From: an uncultured Collinsella sp.
Lineage (GTDB): Bacteria; Actinomycetota; Coriobacteriia; Coriobacteriales; Coriobacteriaceae
Assembly (NCBI GenBank): GCA_900541185.1
Contig: UQIQ01000025.1
Coordinates: 1-28,494 of the forward strand
Reading direction: 5' to 3'
DNA: 28,494 nt
The translations under genes and the position numbers were made by a program. The notes beneath the pieces were generated by a model. The model was given only the letters and a program-made list of their open reading frames with translations. It ran no database searches and had not been told where the DNA came from. This document shows positions 6,804-15,075 of this stretch, piece after piece (the stretch's first letter is position 1; each line of letters opens with the position of its first letter).

Positions 6804-9248
6804 TTAGGCGTGGTCGCGCCAGCCGAGAACGCGCTGCTTCATGCCTTCGATGTCGAGCACGCCTTCGGCAAAGCCCTTGCGCACGAGCTCTTCGGGAACA
6901 AACTCGTCGTAGCGGTCAAAGTAAGGCACCTCGCCGGGATAGACGAGGTCGATGGGGTCGAAGTCTTTCTCGGCTTCGGCGGCGAGCACTTCAAAGAACG
7001 TCTCCTCGTCGGCCTTCATCTTAAACTGCATAAAGTACGGGCGTGACGGGTCGAGTCCGCGAAGGCCCAGCTCCGCGGCACATTTAATCTTGAGCATGCG
7101 CTCGAGCGCCAAAAAGGCGTAGCTTCCCAACCAGGGGAAGAGCACCCAGGTGTCGCCGCCCAGGTTAATGAGCGGCTTGGTTCCCGCGCCCGAAATCTCG
7201 GCGGTATGACGAGCCTGCGCAAGGCGGGCCCGTGCGTTACCCATAAGGTACGGATATGCTGCGTGCTCGTTGAGCGCCTTGCGCATGTGCTCGAGTACGT
7301 GTGTATTGATATCACCGGGGCAGTCGCCAAAGTAGGCCGGCACCCGGCCCTTGACCTGCGTGGCAAAGACGGTGTGGCGCTTCCAGTCCACTTCCTCGAC
7401 AATCCAGCAGTGTCCGGCGATGGCGATGCGCTCACCGGGCGGTGGCGGATTGACGATCGTGCCCAACTCGGCCGACTCACTGCGAACGGTGAACTCCTCG
7501 TTTTCCTGGAACACAGCGTAGAACTTAAAGTTGTTAATGATGCGCTCGCCCGCGAGGCCCACGATGAGCCCGCCGCCCTCGGTGACTTGGATATGGTCGA
7601 TCTTAATGAGGTGACGCAGCAACACGCGATAGTCATCGGCCGAGATGCGATGAAAATAGCTGAGTGTGAGCACGCGCTGGGCAAGCTCTGCCGGCGTGAG
7701 TTCGCCGGTGCTGGCAAGCGTCGACATAGTCTGGTGGTAGAGCAGGCTGTAGGGGAGTCGATCGAGTTCGGGTGGCTCGACCCACTTTTCCTCGCGATAG
7801 AGTTGTACGAGCGCGATGCCCTGCAGGAGCTTCCACGGAATGGTCTCGGGCATCATCGTGCGCGGCTCGGGTTCTTCCTCGCGCATGACAAACCACATCT
7901 CGGGCGGAAGATCGCGGCGCCCCGTGCGGCCCATTCGCTGCAAAAAGGAGCTGACGGTAAACGGTGCATCGATCTGAAACGCACGCTCCAGACGGCCGAT
8001 ATCGATACCGAGCTCCAGTGTAGATGTGGTGACGGTTGTCTGTGCCTGCTCCTCATCGCGCATGAGCTCTTCTGCCGTCTCGCGCAGCGATGCTGAAAGA
8101 TTGCCGTGGTGGATGAGAAAGCGGTCGGGCTCGTGCCGGCTCTCGCAGTAGCTGCGCAGCATGGAGCACACGGCCTCTGCCTCCTCGCGCGAGTTGGCAA
8201 AGACCAGGCACTTGCGGCCGCGTGTGTGCTCAAAGATATAGCCCATGCCGGGGTCGGCGTTGTCTGGCGCCGTGTCGGTGGGGTTGAGTAATGCCTGTTC
8301 GGGTGCTCGGGGGATGTCGACTTCGCCCTCGGGGGCCGACGAAGTGCGGCGATCCCTGGAGGTAGCCTTGTCCCGTGCCCGCTCACGACGTTGACGGCGC
8401 TCCTCTTGTGTGAGCTGTCCGCTGTGACGCATGTCTTGTCCGGATGCGGGCAGTGCCGCGGGTGCCGCTGCCTCAATGCGCTCGCACGCAAGCACTTCGG
8501 CCTCTTGAGGACCCGTGCTCTCGAATCCTCGTTGTTGCGCCTGGGGACCCGAGTTGTAGAAGTGCTCCATGGAGATACGCCACACGCGGCGCGGCTCCTC
8601 AAAGCGGGGGATGATGCAATCGCGTCCTGTTCCCTGCGAGAGGAAGGCACCCGTACGCTCGGGGTCACCGATGGTGGCCGAAAGGCCGATGCGGCGGGGC
8701 TGCACGCCTGCCATGCGCGAGAGGCGCTCGATAAGGCAGAGCGTCTGACCGCCGCGGTCGCCGCGCATGAGCGAATGGACCTCGTCGATGACCACGTAGC
8801 GCAGGTCGCAGAACATGCGCGGGATCGCCATGTGCTTATGGATTAAGAGCGCCTCGAGTGACTCGGGCGTAATCTGCAAGATGCCGCTCGGTTTTTTTAT
8901 GAGCTTAGCCTTGTGCGACTGCGAGACATCGCCATGCCAGTGCCAGACAGGGATATCGGCCTCTTCGCAGAGGTCGTTGAGACGGACGAACTGATCATTG
9001 ATGAGCGCTTTGAGGGGGCCGATGTAGAGGGCGCCTACGCTCGCGGGCGGGTTCTCCCAAAACTCGGTCAGGATGGGAAAGAAGGCTGCCTCGGTTTTGC
9101 CGGAAGCCGTGGATGCCGTCAGGAGCACATTATCTTGCGTGTTAAAGATGGCGTCTGCCGCTGCAACCTGGATAGAGCGCAGACTCTCCCAATCGTGGGA
9201 GTAGATGAAGTCTTGGATAAACGGGGCGTAGCGGTCAAAGGCGTTCAC
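6804..9248 (-). CDS. brxHI: Lhr/BrxHI-like superfamily 2 helicase
   Basis: An 814-residue DExH helicase. Motifs from GTG 9248: Q-like SIQVAAADAI, Walker A TASTASGKT (44-52), PLKALINDQ (Ia), TPESLEALL, DEVH (155-158), SAT (190-192), then in the second RecA domain CLVFANSREEAE, TSTLELGIDIG and QRMGRTGRR. About 500 residues of Lhr-style winged-helix and C-terminal region remain after motif VI up to residue ~455. GTG at 9248 is preferred because AAAGGAGG sits four bases upstream; an ATG at 9278 lacks this. It closely matches the type 2 BREX helicase BrxHI. A basic low-complexity stretch (RRQRRERARDKATSRDRR and neighbours, about 235-320) separates the two RecA lobes. It is the last gene of the TerB-BrxD-BrxHI cassette and converges with the gene ending at 6777. 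No DNA methylase or nuclease accompanies it. Confidence 0.88.
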   Translation of the reverse strand: MNAFDRYAPFIQDFIYSHDWESLRSIQVAAADAIFNTQDNVLLTASTASGKTEAAFFPILTEFWENPPASVGALYIGPLKALINDQFVRLNDLCEEADIPVWHWHGDVSQSHKAKLIKKPSGILQITPESLEALLIHKHMAIPRMFCDLRYVVIDEVHSLMRGDRGGQTLCLIERLSRMAGVQPRRIGLSATIGDPERTGAFLSQGTGRDCIIPRFEEPRRVWRISMEHFYNSGPQAQQRGFESTGPQEAEVLACERIEAAAPAALPASGQDMRHSGQLTQEERRQRRERARDKATSRDRRTSSAPEGEVDIPRAPEQALLNPTDTAPDNADPGMGYIFEHTRGRKCLVFANSREEAEAVCSMLRSYCESRHEPDRFLIHHGNLSASLRETAEELMRDEEQAQTTVTTSTLELGIDIGRLERAFQIDAPFTVSSFLQRMGRTGRRDLPPEMWFVMREEEPEPRTMMPETIPWKLLQGIALVQLYREEKWVEPPELDRLPYSLLYHQTMSTLASTGELTPAELAQRVLTLSYFHRISADDYRVLLRHLIKIDHIQVTEGGGLIVGLAGERIINNFKFYAVFQENEEFTVRSESAELGTIVNPPPPGERIAIAGHCWIVEEVDWKRHTVFATQVKGRVPAYFGDCPGDINTHVLEHMRKALNEHAAYPYLMGNARARLAQARHTAEISGAGTKPLINLGGDTWVLFPWLGSYAFLALERMLKIKCAAELGLRGLDPSRPYFMQFKMKADEETFFEVLAAEAEKDFDPIDLVYPGEVPYFDRYDEFVPEELVRKGFAEGVLDIEGMKQRVLGWRDHA

Positions 9249-9329
9249 GGGGCCTCCTTTCAAAAACGAATCTCTCAATGCGGTGGGCAGTGGCTTGCTG
9301 CATTACTGCCTCGACGTTTGCCCAGATAA

Positions 9330-9366
9330 AACCTGCCAAAATAAACCTGTCCCTTTTTGGCAGGTT
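9330..9366. repeat. Palindromic REP-like element
   Basis: A perfect 11-bp inverted repeat, AACCTGCCAAA (9330-9340) and TTTGGCAGGTT (9356-9366), with a 15-base loop carrying AACCTGTCCC. The right arm overlaps the stop codon of the BrxD-like gene. On the minus strand the hairpin is followed by TTAT, so it could act as a weak terminator or processing site inside the cassette. The gggacaggtt core is reminiscent of repeats linked to REP-associated transposases; that link is recollection, not something proved here. Confidence 0.6.
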
Positions 9367-10669
9367 AGATGGTGAATTCGGCGAAGTTGCGGTCGCCGCC
9401 TGCGGTGCCGGCGTCGCCTGTTGCGGCTGCCGGCGCCAGCGCGTCGCCGCCGACGCTTTGCAGCAACTCGGCCACATTTGCATCGGGGTTCTGACACAGG
9501 ATATCGAGCAGCTCGATAAAGTCACGAATGACCTCACGGGGCGTCAGGTGCGTATCGGCTCCCACGCGGCCAAACTCAATCTTGAGAAAGTTCACCAAGT
9601 CGTTCTCGGTAAGCGTGGGCGTCCAGCCAAAGTAGCCGGCATGGATCTGCATGAGCTTTTCGATGAGCACCAGCAGCTCCTCGTAGGTGAGCGGCTGCAG
9701 GCGGATGATGGGCGCGAGCATGTCTTTGAGATCATCTCGCGCAAAGCGACCCTGAGCGAGTCGGCTGCGCAGAGCTTCGTAGGAGAACACGCCGCGGCGG
9801 CGGTCTTCGATGGAGGTTGGCGTGCCGCCCATGATCATGCCCAGGTACTGCGCCTTGCCCTGGAGCGTGTCGTTGTACATAGTCAGGATCTTCTCGTAGT
9901 TGTATTGGCGCGTGATCGCGTTGGGAATCTTGTACAGATTCACGAGTTCGTCGATGAGCACCAGCATGCCCTTGTATCCGCTGCAGACCAAAAAGCGTGC
10001 AATGAGCTTAACGTAGTCGTACCAGTCGTCATCGCTGATGATGGTCGAGGAGCCCAGCTCAGCGCGTGCCTCGCTCTTGGTGCGGTACTCGCCGCGAATC
10101 CATTTGGTCACGCGGCTCATAGCCTCTTCATCGCCCTCGGATACGGCCATGCGATAGCGGCGGAGCATGCGGGTGAAGTCGAAGCCGTGGACCATCTCCT
10201 CGAGCGGGGCCAGTTGGGCATTGACGACCGACTCGTCGACGTCGGCACACGAGGCGACCCAGCGATCCAAAATAAGGTTGAGCGCACCACCCTCGGGGCG
10301 CGTCTTGGTCGATATATTGCGGATGAGCTCGCGGTAGGTGGCAAGGCCCTGTCCCTGACCGCCCTGCAGGCGGCGCTCGGGCGACAGGTCGGCATCAGCG
10401 ACGACGAATCCCTCGCCCATGGCGTGCGTGCGGATGGTCTGGAGCAAAAAGCTCTTGCCGGCGCCGTAACGACCGACTAAGAAGCGGAAGCTCGCGCCGC
10501 CATCGGCGATGAGACTCAAATCGGTGAGCAGGGCGCGAATCTCGACCTCGCGACCCACGGTGATATAGGGAAGGCCGATGCGCGGGACCACGCCGCCCTT
10601 GAGCGAGTTAAGGATAACGGCGGCGACGCGTTTGGGTACACGGGGCGCTGCGGATGCGGTATCACTCAT
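9365..10669 (-). CDS. brxD: BrxD-like ATP-binding protein (DUF2791)
   Basis: A 434-residue P-loop ATPase of the BrxD/DUF2791 family. Walker A is GRYGAGKS (66-73), preceded by the family's VGREVEIRALL; Walker B is LVLIDE (236-241), followed by LVNLYKI. Then come NYEKILTMYNDTLQG and TPTSIEDRRRGVFSYEALRSRL, which is highly characteristic of the family. In type 2 (Pgl-like) BREX, BrxD is encoded next to BrxHI, as here. Its ATG overlaps the end of the TerB gene by eight bases with no separate ribosome site, so translation is probably coupled. A palindromic repeat and about 100 non-coding bases separate it from the helicase gene. The ATPase call is firm; the biological role (phage defence or DNA processing) is inferred from family and neighbours. 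Confidence 0.9.
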   Translation of the reverse strand: MSDTASAAPRVPKRVAAVILNSLKGGVVPRIGLPYITVGREVEIRALLTDLSLIADGGASFRFLVGRYGAGKSFLLQTIRTHAMGEGFVVADADLSPERRLQGGQGQGLATYRELIRNISTKTRPEGGALNLILDRWVASCADVDESVVNAQLAPLEEMVHGFDFTRMLRRYRMAVSEGDEEAMSRVTKWIRGEYRTKSEARAELGSSTIISDDDWYDYVKLIARFLVCSGYKGMLVLIDELVNLYKIPNAITRQYNYEKILTMYNDTLQGKAQYLGMIMGGTPTSIEDRRRGVFSYEALRSRLAQGRFARDDLKDMLAPIIRLQPLTYEELLVLIEKLMQIHAGYFGWTPTLTENDLVNFLKIEFGRVGADTHLTPREVIRDFIELLDILCQNPDANVAELLQSVGGDALAPAAATGDAGTAGGDRNFAEFTI

Positions 10670-12422
10670 GGTCTAGGTATCCTCTCACGTCTGCTTCGTA
10701 GTCCTCGATAATCTGCGGCCCTGCCGCGCTAAATTCAATTACGGTGTCGCCCACCAGGTCAAAGAGCGCCTCGTTGATGCTGTCGACGAGCATGTCCTCG
10801 CTCTGCCCCGATTGCACTACCGCCGATTCCGCCTGTACTGCGTTGTGCTCGAGCAGCGCGCGGAGATAGGCGTCTGCGGCAGGCGTGAGTTCGTTCGTGG
10901 CGTCAGCGGGCGCAACAGCTGCGAACGCGGGCGTCGGCGCGAGAAGCGGTGCCACGACACCAAACTGTTCGGTGGATATGGTTGGCTCGTCGGTCTCGTC
11001 CTGCCGAATGGGTGCCGCGACCGCCTCGACAATCGCGTCGGCTACGGGCTCGGCTTCCGGTTGCCCTGAGTCCGCTGCCTCGGCTTCCACAGGTGCGCCG
11101 TCCTCGCGCTCTTCGTCGATTAAAAGTGCTTCGCGCGTTTGCGCAGCGGCGCTCCGAATGTGCCCCAGCTGACTCAGATCGATATCGATCTTGACGGGCT
11201 GGTGTGCGGCGTCCCACGAAAGCCATGCCATGATCTCGTCATCGATAATCTTGGCCAGATATTTGGGGACCTTTTCTTCCTTAAGGGGATGGGCGGGGTC
11301 CAGCGCCAGGCGCAGGCGTTGGTCGCAGGCGCGCATCATTTCACCGAGCTTGCTGCTCTTTTGCCTACTACCATGGATACGCATACATTCCCAAAAGCCG
11401 TTTTGGCAACGGTAGATGTGGATGGGATCCAGGCGGTATTCGCAGTCCTCGTGGCGCTCGGGCGCAAAGAATACGGCCGAGGCAAACATGGTGTAGGGCA
11501 TGGCCGTCTCCTCCCCAAACAAGCTCGCTACGATGCCGGTCTTTCGGTGCGTGTCATAGTAGCGCGCCATGCGGACATACACGGCGCATGCCACGTGGCG
11601 CAGATCGCGGTGGTGGCTGCGGTCGAGCCGCGAGTTACTTAGGTTGTACGTGGAGAGGGCGTTGATGGCGGCCATGAGTCGCTCCTCGCGCACCTCATCG
11701 GGCGGAAGGGGGAGCGTGGGCTCGGAGGTTTTGCGACGTTTGGGGGTCTGGTCGGACGGTGCCGGTGCCGGTACAAGGTCTCGTGCCGCGCGCCGCAGCT
11801 CGATAAGGGCGTTATCGAACATGACGGTTTTAGAGTCGCGGAGCAGCTTGGGGTCGAGCCCATGGAATACGGCGTAATCCTGCAACCACACGCGTGCAAA
11901 CCGATCAATGCCGGGCTCGAAGGCGCGATAGACATCCCAAAAGGCCTTGATCTTGTTAAAACCGTCGAGCGGGTCATCTACGCCAATGCCGCAAATCAGC
12001 TCATAGAGATACAGAAAGGCAAAGGACGTAGACGTTTCCTCGACGGTTCCGCGGCGCACTTGGGCACGCCAGGTAAAGTAGCCGCGCAGCTGCCGGTCGC
12101 TCATGGCGTTGTAGGTGGGAAAGTACGACTTAAAGGTGCCGTTGTAGGGACAGTCGTCCTCAAAGTCGGCCATCAGCAGGCCCTGGCGGTAAAAAAGCTC
12201 GGCTTCCGAAAGCCAGCGGCCCGCACCGCCCTTGGGGTCATCCTGCCAGCGCGATATCTCGCGCATTTTACGGTACTGGTCGGGGAGGAAATTCTGCATC
12301 TGTCGGCCGGTTTTGAGAATCGGCTCGTCTGCGTAGACTTCATGTGAGAAGCGGGCAGACTGATGGGTCCGGGCCTCGGCCATAATGCGCTCGATGAGCA
12401 TCTTGATGTCCTGGTCGGCCAC
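10662..12422 (-). CDS. TerB-N / TerB-C domain protein
   Basis: A 586-residue soluble protein starting at GTG 12422 behind GAGGAGGAG. Residues about 55-190 carry the TerB-N pattern: REISRWQDD, W-L-S-E-A-E-L-F-Y-x-Q-G, PYNGTFKSYFPTYN, MSDRQLRGYFTWR and FLYLYELICGIG. A middle helical region contains DEVREERLMAAINAL. A long acidic, Ala/Glu/Pro-rich linker (about 440-515) leads to a C-terminal segment (INEALFDLVGDTVIEF, then IIEDYEADVRGYL) typical of TerB-C. TerB-type domains belong to tellurite-resistance and stress/defence systems. The protein has no catalytic motif, so it may be a scaffold or sensor for the ATPase and helicase encoded downstream. It overlaps brxD by eight bases and is first in the cassette. 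Confidence 0.82.
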   Translation of the reverse strand: MADQDIKMLIERIMAEARTHQSARFSHEVYADEPILKTGRQMQNFLPDQYRKMREISRWQDDPKGGAGRWLSEAELFYRQGLLMADFEDDCPYNGTFKSYFPTYNAMSDRQLRGYFTWRAQVRRGTVEETSTSFAFLYLYELICGIGVDDPLDGFNKIKAFWDVYRAFEPGIDRFARVWLQDYAVFHGLDPKLLRDSKTVMFDNALIELRRAARDLVPAPAPSDQTPKRRKTSEPTLPLPPDEVREERLMAAINALSTYNLSNSRLDRSHHRDLRHVACAVYVRMARYYDTHRKTGIVASLFGEETAMPYTMFASAVFFAPERHEDCEYRLDPIHIYRCQNGFWECMRIHGSRQKSSKLGEMMRACDQRLRLALDPAHPLKEEKVPKYLAKIIDDEIMAWLSWDAAHQPVKIDIDLSQLGHIRSAAAQTREALLIDEEREDGAPVEAEAADSGQPEAEPVADAIVEAVAAPIRQDETDEPTISTEQFGVVAPLLAPTPAFAAVAPADATNELTPAADAYLRALLEHNAVQAESAVVQSGQSEDMLVDSINEALFDLVGDTVIEFSAAGPQIIEDYEADVRGYLDHE

Positions 12423-12451
12423 CGCTCCTCCTCTCGAACGCAGCTACGGTG

Positions 12452-12487
12452 ACCTCATATCATAGCACAGCATCAAACAGGTGTTCG
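12452..12487 (-). promoter_or_regulatory. Candidate promoter of the TerB-BrxD-BrxHI cassette
   Basis: On the minus strand TGCTATGAT gives an extended -10 (TATGAT at plus positions 12459-12464, with TG one base before it). The -35 region is poor, as is usual for extended -10 promoters. Transcription would start near 12452 and leave a leader of about 30 bases containing the GAGGAGGAG ribosome site of the TerB gene. It lies in the 87-base gap after the DUF554 gene, so the cassette can be expressed by itself. Confidence 0.4.
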
Positions 12488-12509
12488 AGATACCGCTGCG
12501 TTGATAGAT

Positions 12510-13226
12510 TTAGAACAGGAGGGCGTAGATGACGGCGATGACGACGGAGGGGAGCATATTGGCCGTGCGGAAGGTCTGAGGACGGATGAGGTTGACGCCG
12601 ACGCAGAAGATGAGCATGGAGCCTACGAGCGAAAGGCTGTTGAGGGCTGCTGTGGTCATGATGGGGGAGAGCGCGCCGGCAAACAACGTGATCGTCCCCT
12701 GGAACACGGCTACGGGCAGGGCCGAGAAGATGCAGCCGCGTCCGAGCGACGCCGTCATGGTGCAGACGATGATGCAGTCCAGTGCGCCCTTGAGGGCAAG
12801 CGTTGACCAGTCGCCGAGCAGGCCGTCCTGGATCGATCCCACAATTGCCATGGCGCCGATACACACGGTGAGTGAAGTCGAGACAAAAGCGTTGGTGAAC
12901 TCGTTATCGCCCTCACTGCCGGTCTTGCGCTTGAGCCATTCGCCAAGGTTCTCGATGGCGGCTTCCAAGTTGACGGCCTCGCCGATGAGCGAACCGAGCG
13001 CAAATGAGACGATGAGCATGGTGGTGCCGGTGGTCGCTAGCGCCTTCCCATCGATAAGGAGCATCTTTTGCATGGTGCCGCCAAGGCCGATAAACAGGAC
13101 GCACAGCCCCGATGCTTTCATGAGTGTGTCTTGGATGCGCGGTGTGATGAAGCGGCCGCCCGCTAATCCCAAAAGACCGCCCGCAACTAAAAGCACAACG
13201 TTGATGATTGTTCCCAAGCCCGGCAT
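12510..13226 (-). CDS. DUF554 family membrane protein
   Basis: A 238-residue polytopic membrane protein of the DUF554 (YdfK-like) family. It begins PGLGTIINVVLLVAGGLLG and carries the family's GLGGTMQ, IGEAVNLE, TNAFVSTSL, CIGAMAIVGSIQDG and VFQGTITLFAG. Six to seven hydrophobic segments are visible. ATG at 13226 follows AGGAGGG by four bases; the longer upstream frame lacks such a site. Transport or channel activity has been suggested for the family but no substrate is established. It lies between the surface locus and the TerB cassette on the same strand, with no terminator found on either side, so some read-through into the cassette is possible. Confidence 0.88.
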   Translation of the reverse strand: MPGLGTIINVVLLVAGGLLGLAGGRFITPRIQDTLMKASGLCVLFIGLGGTMQKMLLIDGKALATTGTTMLIVSFALGSLIGEAVNLEAAIENLGEWLKRKTGSEGDNEFTNAFVSTSLTVCIGAMAIVGSIQDGLLGDWSTLALKGALDCIIVCTMTASLGRGCIFSALPVAVFQGTITLFAGALSPIMTTAALNSLSLVGSMLIFCVGVNLIRPQTFRTANMLPSVVIAVIYALLF

Positions 13227-13344
13227 GAGCCCTCCTGTATTGATGCCAACGTGGCAATCGTAGCAGAACGAAATGCGAGGCACATCGCGACTCATCTAAT
13301 ACGTTATATAAGTGGTGTTAGGAATGATGTGCAGCATTTAAGCC

Positions 13345-14775
13345 TCAGGTGGTTGTCGGGACATAGGGATAGTATTCAAAGCGCAGTGTCATAAGCCGCT
13401 GCGGGGATTCAATAGCCGCGGCGATGATATTGGCATCGCGGGCACGATCAAACCCTTCGAGTTCGATCTGATACGAGACGTCTTGCATAATGTCCAGACG
13501 TCGCCAGGCTAGGAGTGTGTCACCATCGAATTCCAAGGTCTTGCCTCCGTCTGGAGCAACGGCGTATAGACGCAGCTTGGCGGTGGTTGCAGGGTCGACA
13601 ACCGTGACCTTTTTAATTTCGTTTCGAGTATTCTTGGCGCCCAACAAGGTGAGCAGTGTTGGGGCCACGACCTCGCCCGATGGCAAAAAGACGACTTCGA
13701 TGGATTCGGGAAATGCGATGATAGCCGACTTGCGGACGGGCTGATTGGCGGCGGCAACTTCGATGTTCGCAGCGTCGATGACCTCTGTGTGGTCGAGTGC
13801 GGCAAGCACGCAACAGTTACCTTCATCGATCTCTTGAGGATCAGCAAGCCCCAGACTGTCCGCGAGCTCGGGATCGTTTGGATCGGCAGCGGGCTCATTC
13901 GGTGCTTCGAAAGAAGCTGGGGCGCTGTTTGTCGGCGACGGCGTGTCGCCCGCACCTGCTTCTTTATCCGCGCTCTCTTCTTGTATGGTTGCGTTGATGG
14001 GTTCGTCGTTTGAGGGGAGCGTCTTGGCGTCAAGCGCGGAGGGGAGAATTCCGATGGCTCCGGATCCGTTCCACTCCATTTCGAGAAGCGCCGGGTCGGC
14101 AAGAATGCGTTGCCTGCTTTGCGCGTGGGCATCGATTTCAATAGGGCCTGCCTCTATCCCTCGTGTAAGACTGAGTGATCCGGCTGGCTTCTCGAAATGA
14201 GCGTTTGTGTCTTTGGCGCTGACGGCGTAGAACAGCAGGGACGCTTCTCCCGCCGCGATGGCATCGGTGCCGGCTTTGGTCAGTCGCAACGATGCCGTGA
14301 ATGAGAGGGTGGGCTGCGCATCGTCTGCATTCGCGGCGGCGCAGCCCAGACATATACCGCCTCCTTTCTCGAAAAACGTACCGTCGAAGGCGACCTTCGC
14401 TCCGTTCGCCGAGTCATCGACCGAAGCGATGTCGATGCGCAGCTCTAAATTGCATGGATCGCCATCCGCATCGAGCACAACCGAGCGCCACATGCAGACG
14501 GCGCACCCCGCCTGGGAGCCGTTTGCCTTGTTCGAACGATTGATATCCACGACTATCGAGCCGTCCGTATTACGACGAAGGCATCCCGAGGTTGAGATTG
14601 CGGCTTGTGCGATCGAAAAACGCTTACACGCAATGGCACTCGACGGATTTGGTGCGGAGCTTAGGGCTGCTGGTAAGGAGTCTGCCATGACGGGAGTCGC
14701 CCAGGCGGCGACGGGCGTTCCGGTTGCGAGCGCGCCGCAGAGTGCGACGACGGGCAAAAGGTTCTTTGATGCCAT
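13345..14775 (-). CDS. Large secreted Cys-containing protein, function unknown
   Basis: A 476-residue exported protein not matched to a named family. The N-terminus is a signal peptide (hydrophobic LLPVVALCGALATGTPVAAW, cleavage probably near residues 26-34). The N-terminal half has cysteines at 50, 65, 91, 94, 108, 142 and 145, including two CxxC pairs, and a CC later (about 327-328). A Pro/Ala/Glu/Asn-rich linker (about 270-320) separates the halves. The C-terminal half is predicted to be beta-rich and ends in YYPYVP without a sortase motif or anchor. ATG follows AAGGAG by five bases. It lies 18 bases after the LAQTG gene and is last in the surface-protein operon. Likely a cell-surface or extracellular structural protein. 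Disulfides would be possible if the cell exports an oxidase. Confidence 0.75.
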   Translation of the reverse strand: MASKNLLPVVALCGALATGTPVAAWATPVMADSLPAALSSAPNPSSAIACKRFSIAQAAISTSGCLRRNTDGSIVVDINRSNKANGSQAGCAVCMWRSVVLDADGDPCNLELRIDIASVDDSANGAKVAFDGTFFEKGGGICLGCAAANADDAQPTLSFTASLRLTKAGTDAIAAGEASLLFYAVSAKDTNAHFEKPAGSLSLTRGIEAGPIEIDAHAQSRQRILADPALLEMEWNGSGAIGILPSALDAKTLPSNDEPINATIQEESADKEAGAGDTPSPTNSAPASFEAPNEPAADPNDPELADSLGLADPQEIDEGNCCVLAALDHTEVIDAANIEVAAANQPVRKSAIIAFPESIEVVFLPSGEVVAPTLLTLLGAKNTRNEIKKVTVVDPATTAKLRLYAVAPDGGKTLEFDGDTLLAWRRLDIMQDVSYQIELEGFDRARDANIIAAAIESPQRLMTLRFEYYPYVPTTT

Positions 14776-14793
14776 GGGGTCTCCTTAGCTAAT

Positions 14794-15075
14794 TTAGTGC
14801 GGCCTGTCCGTGTTTTGTTTCTGGCTGCGTTTGATGTGCAGACCGAGGCCGGCGGTCCCCACGCCTGCTGCTGCGGCGCCTGCTGCCAAGAGCCATCGTC
14901 TGTCGCCTGTCTGCGCCAACGGTTCCTCGCGGTCGCCGCGGTCGAGCTCCGAGAGGTCGACCGTCACTTGCGTGGCGGCCTGCGCCTGTTCTTGCTGGGC
15001 AAAGGCCATGGCTGGCCCAAACGCTAGGATGCTGACGGCGGCGGCCAGGGCGACAGCCTTATGCCGTGTGCGCAC
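14794..15075 (-). CDS. Small sortase substrate with LAQTG motif
   Basis: A 93-residue protein. It has an N-terminal signal peptide (basic MRTRHK, hydrophobic core, cleavage near AFAQ), a short acidic middle, then the sorting signal: LAQTG at 53-57, a hydrophobic stretch WLLAAGAAAAGVGTAGLGL and a basic tail (KRSQK). LAQTG is a variant of LPxTG, so it should be attached to the cell wall by a sortase, which is not encoded in this window. The start is uncertain: GTG 15075 gives a normal signal peptide, while an in-frame TTG at 15105 adds ten residues. Both overlap the end of the upstream gene, and neither has a strong ribosome site. The mature part is only about 25 residues, so it may be a linker or decoy rather than an enzyme. 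Confidence 0.72.
   Translation of the reverse strand: MRTRHKAVALAAAVSILAFGPAMAFAQQEQAQAATQVTVDLSELDRGDREEPLAQTGDRRWLLAAGAAAAGVGTAGLGLHIKRSQKQNTDRPH

Noticed and set aside
9235..9537. Small frame on the minus strand across the brxD-brxHI gap
   Set aside because: It is out of frame with both genes, has no good ribosome site, and most of it is the brxD gene read in another frame.
6804..12422. A complete BREX or DISARM locus
   Set aside because: No methyltransferase (PglX/DrmMII), no PglZ phosphatase and no phospholipase or nuclease gene is present; only the accessory BrxD and BrxHI types are seen.
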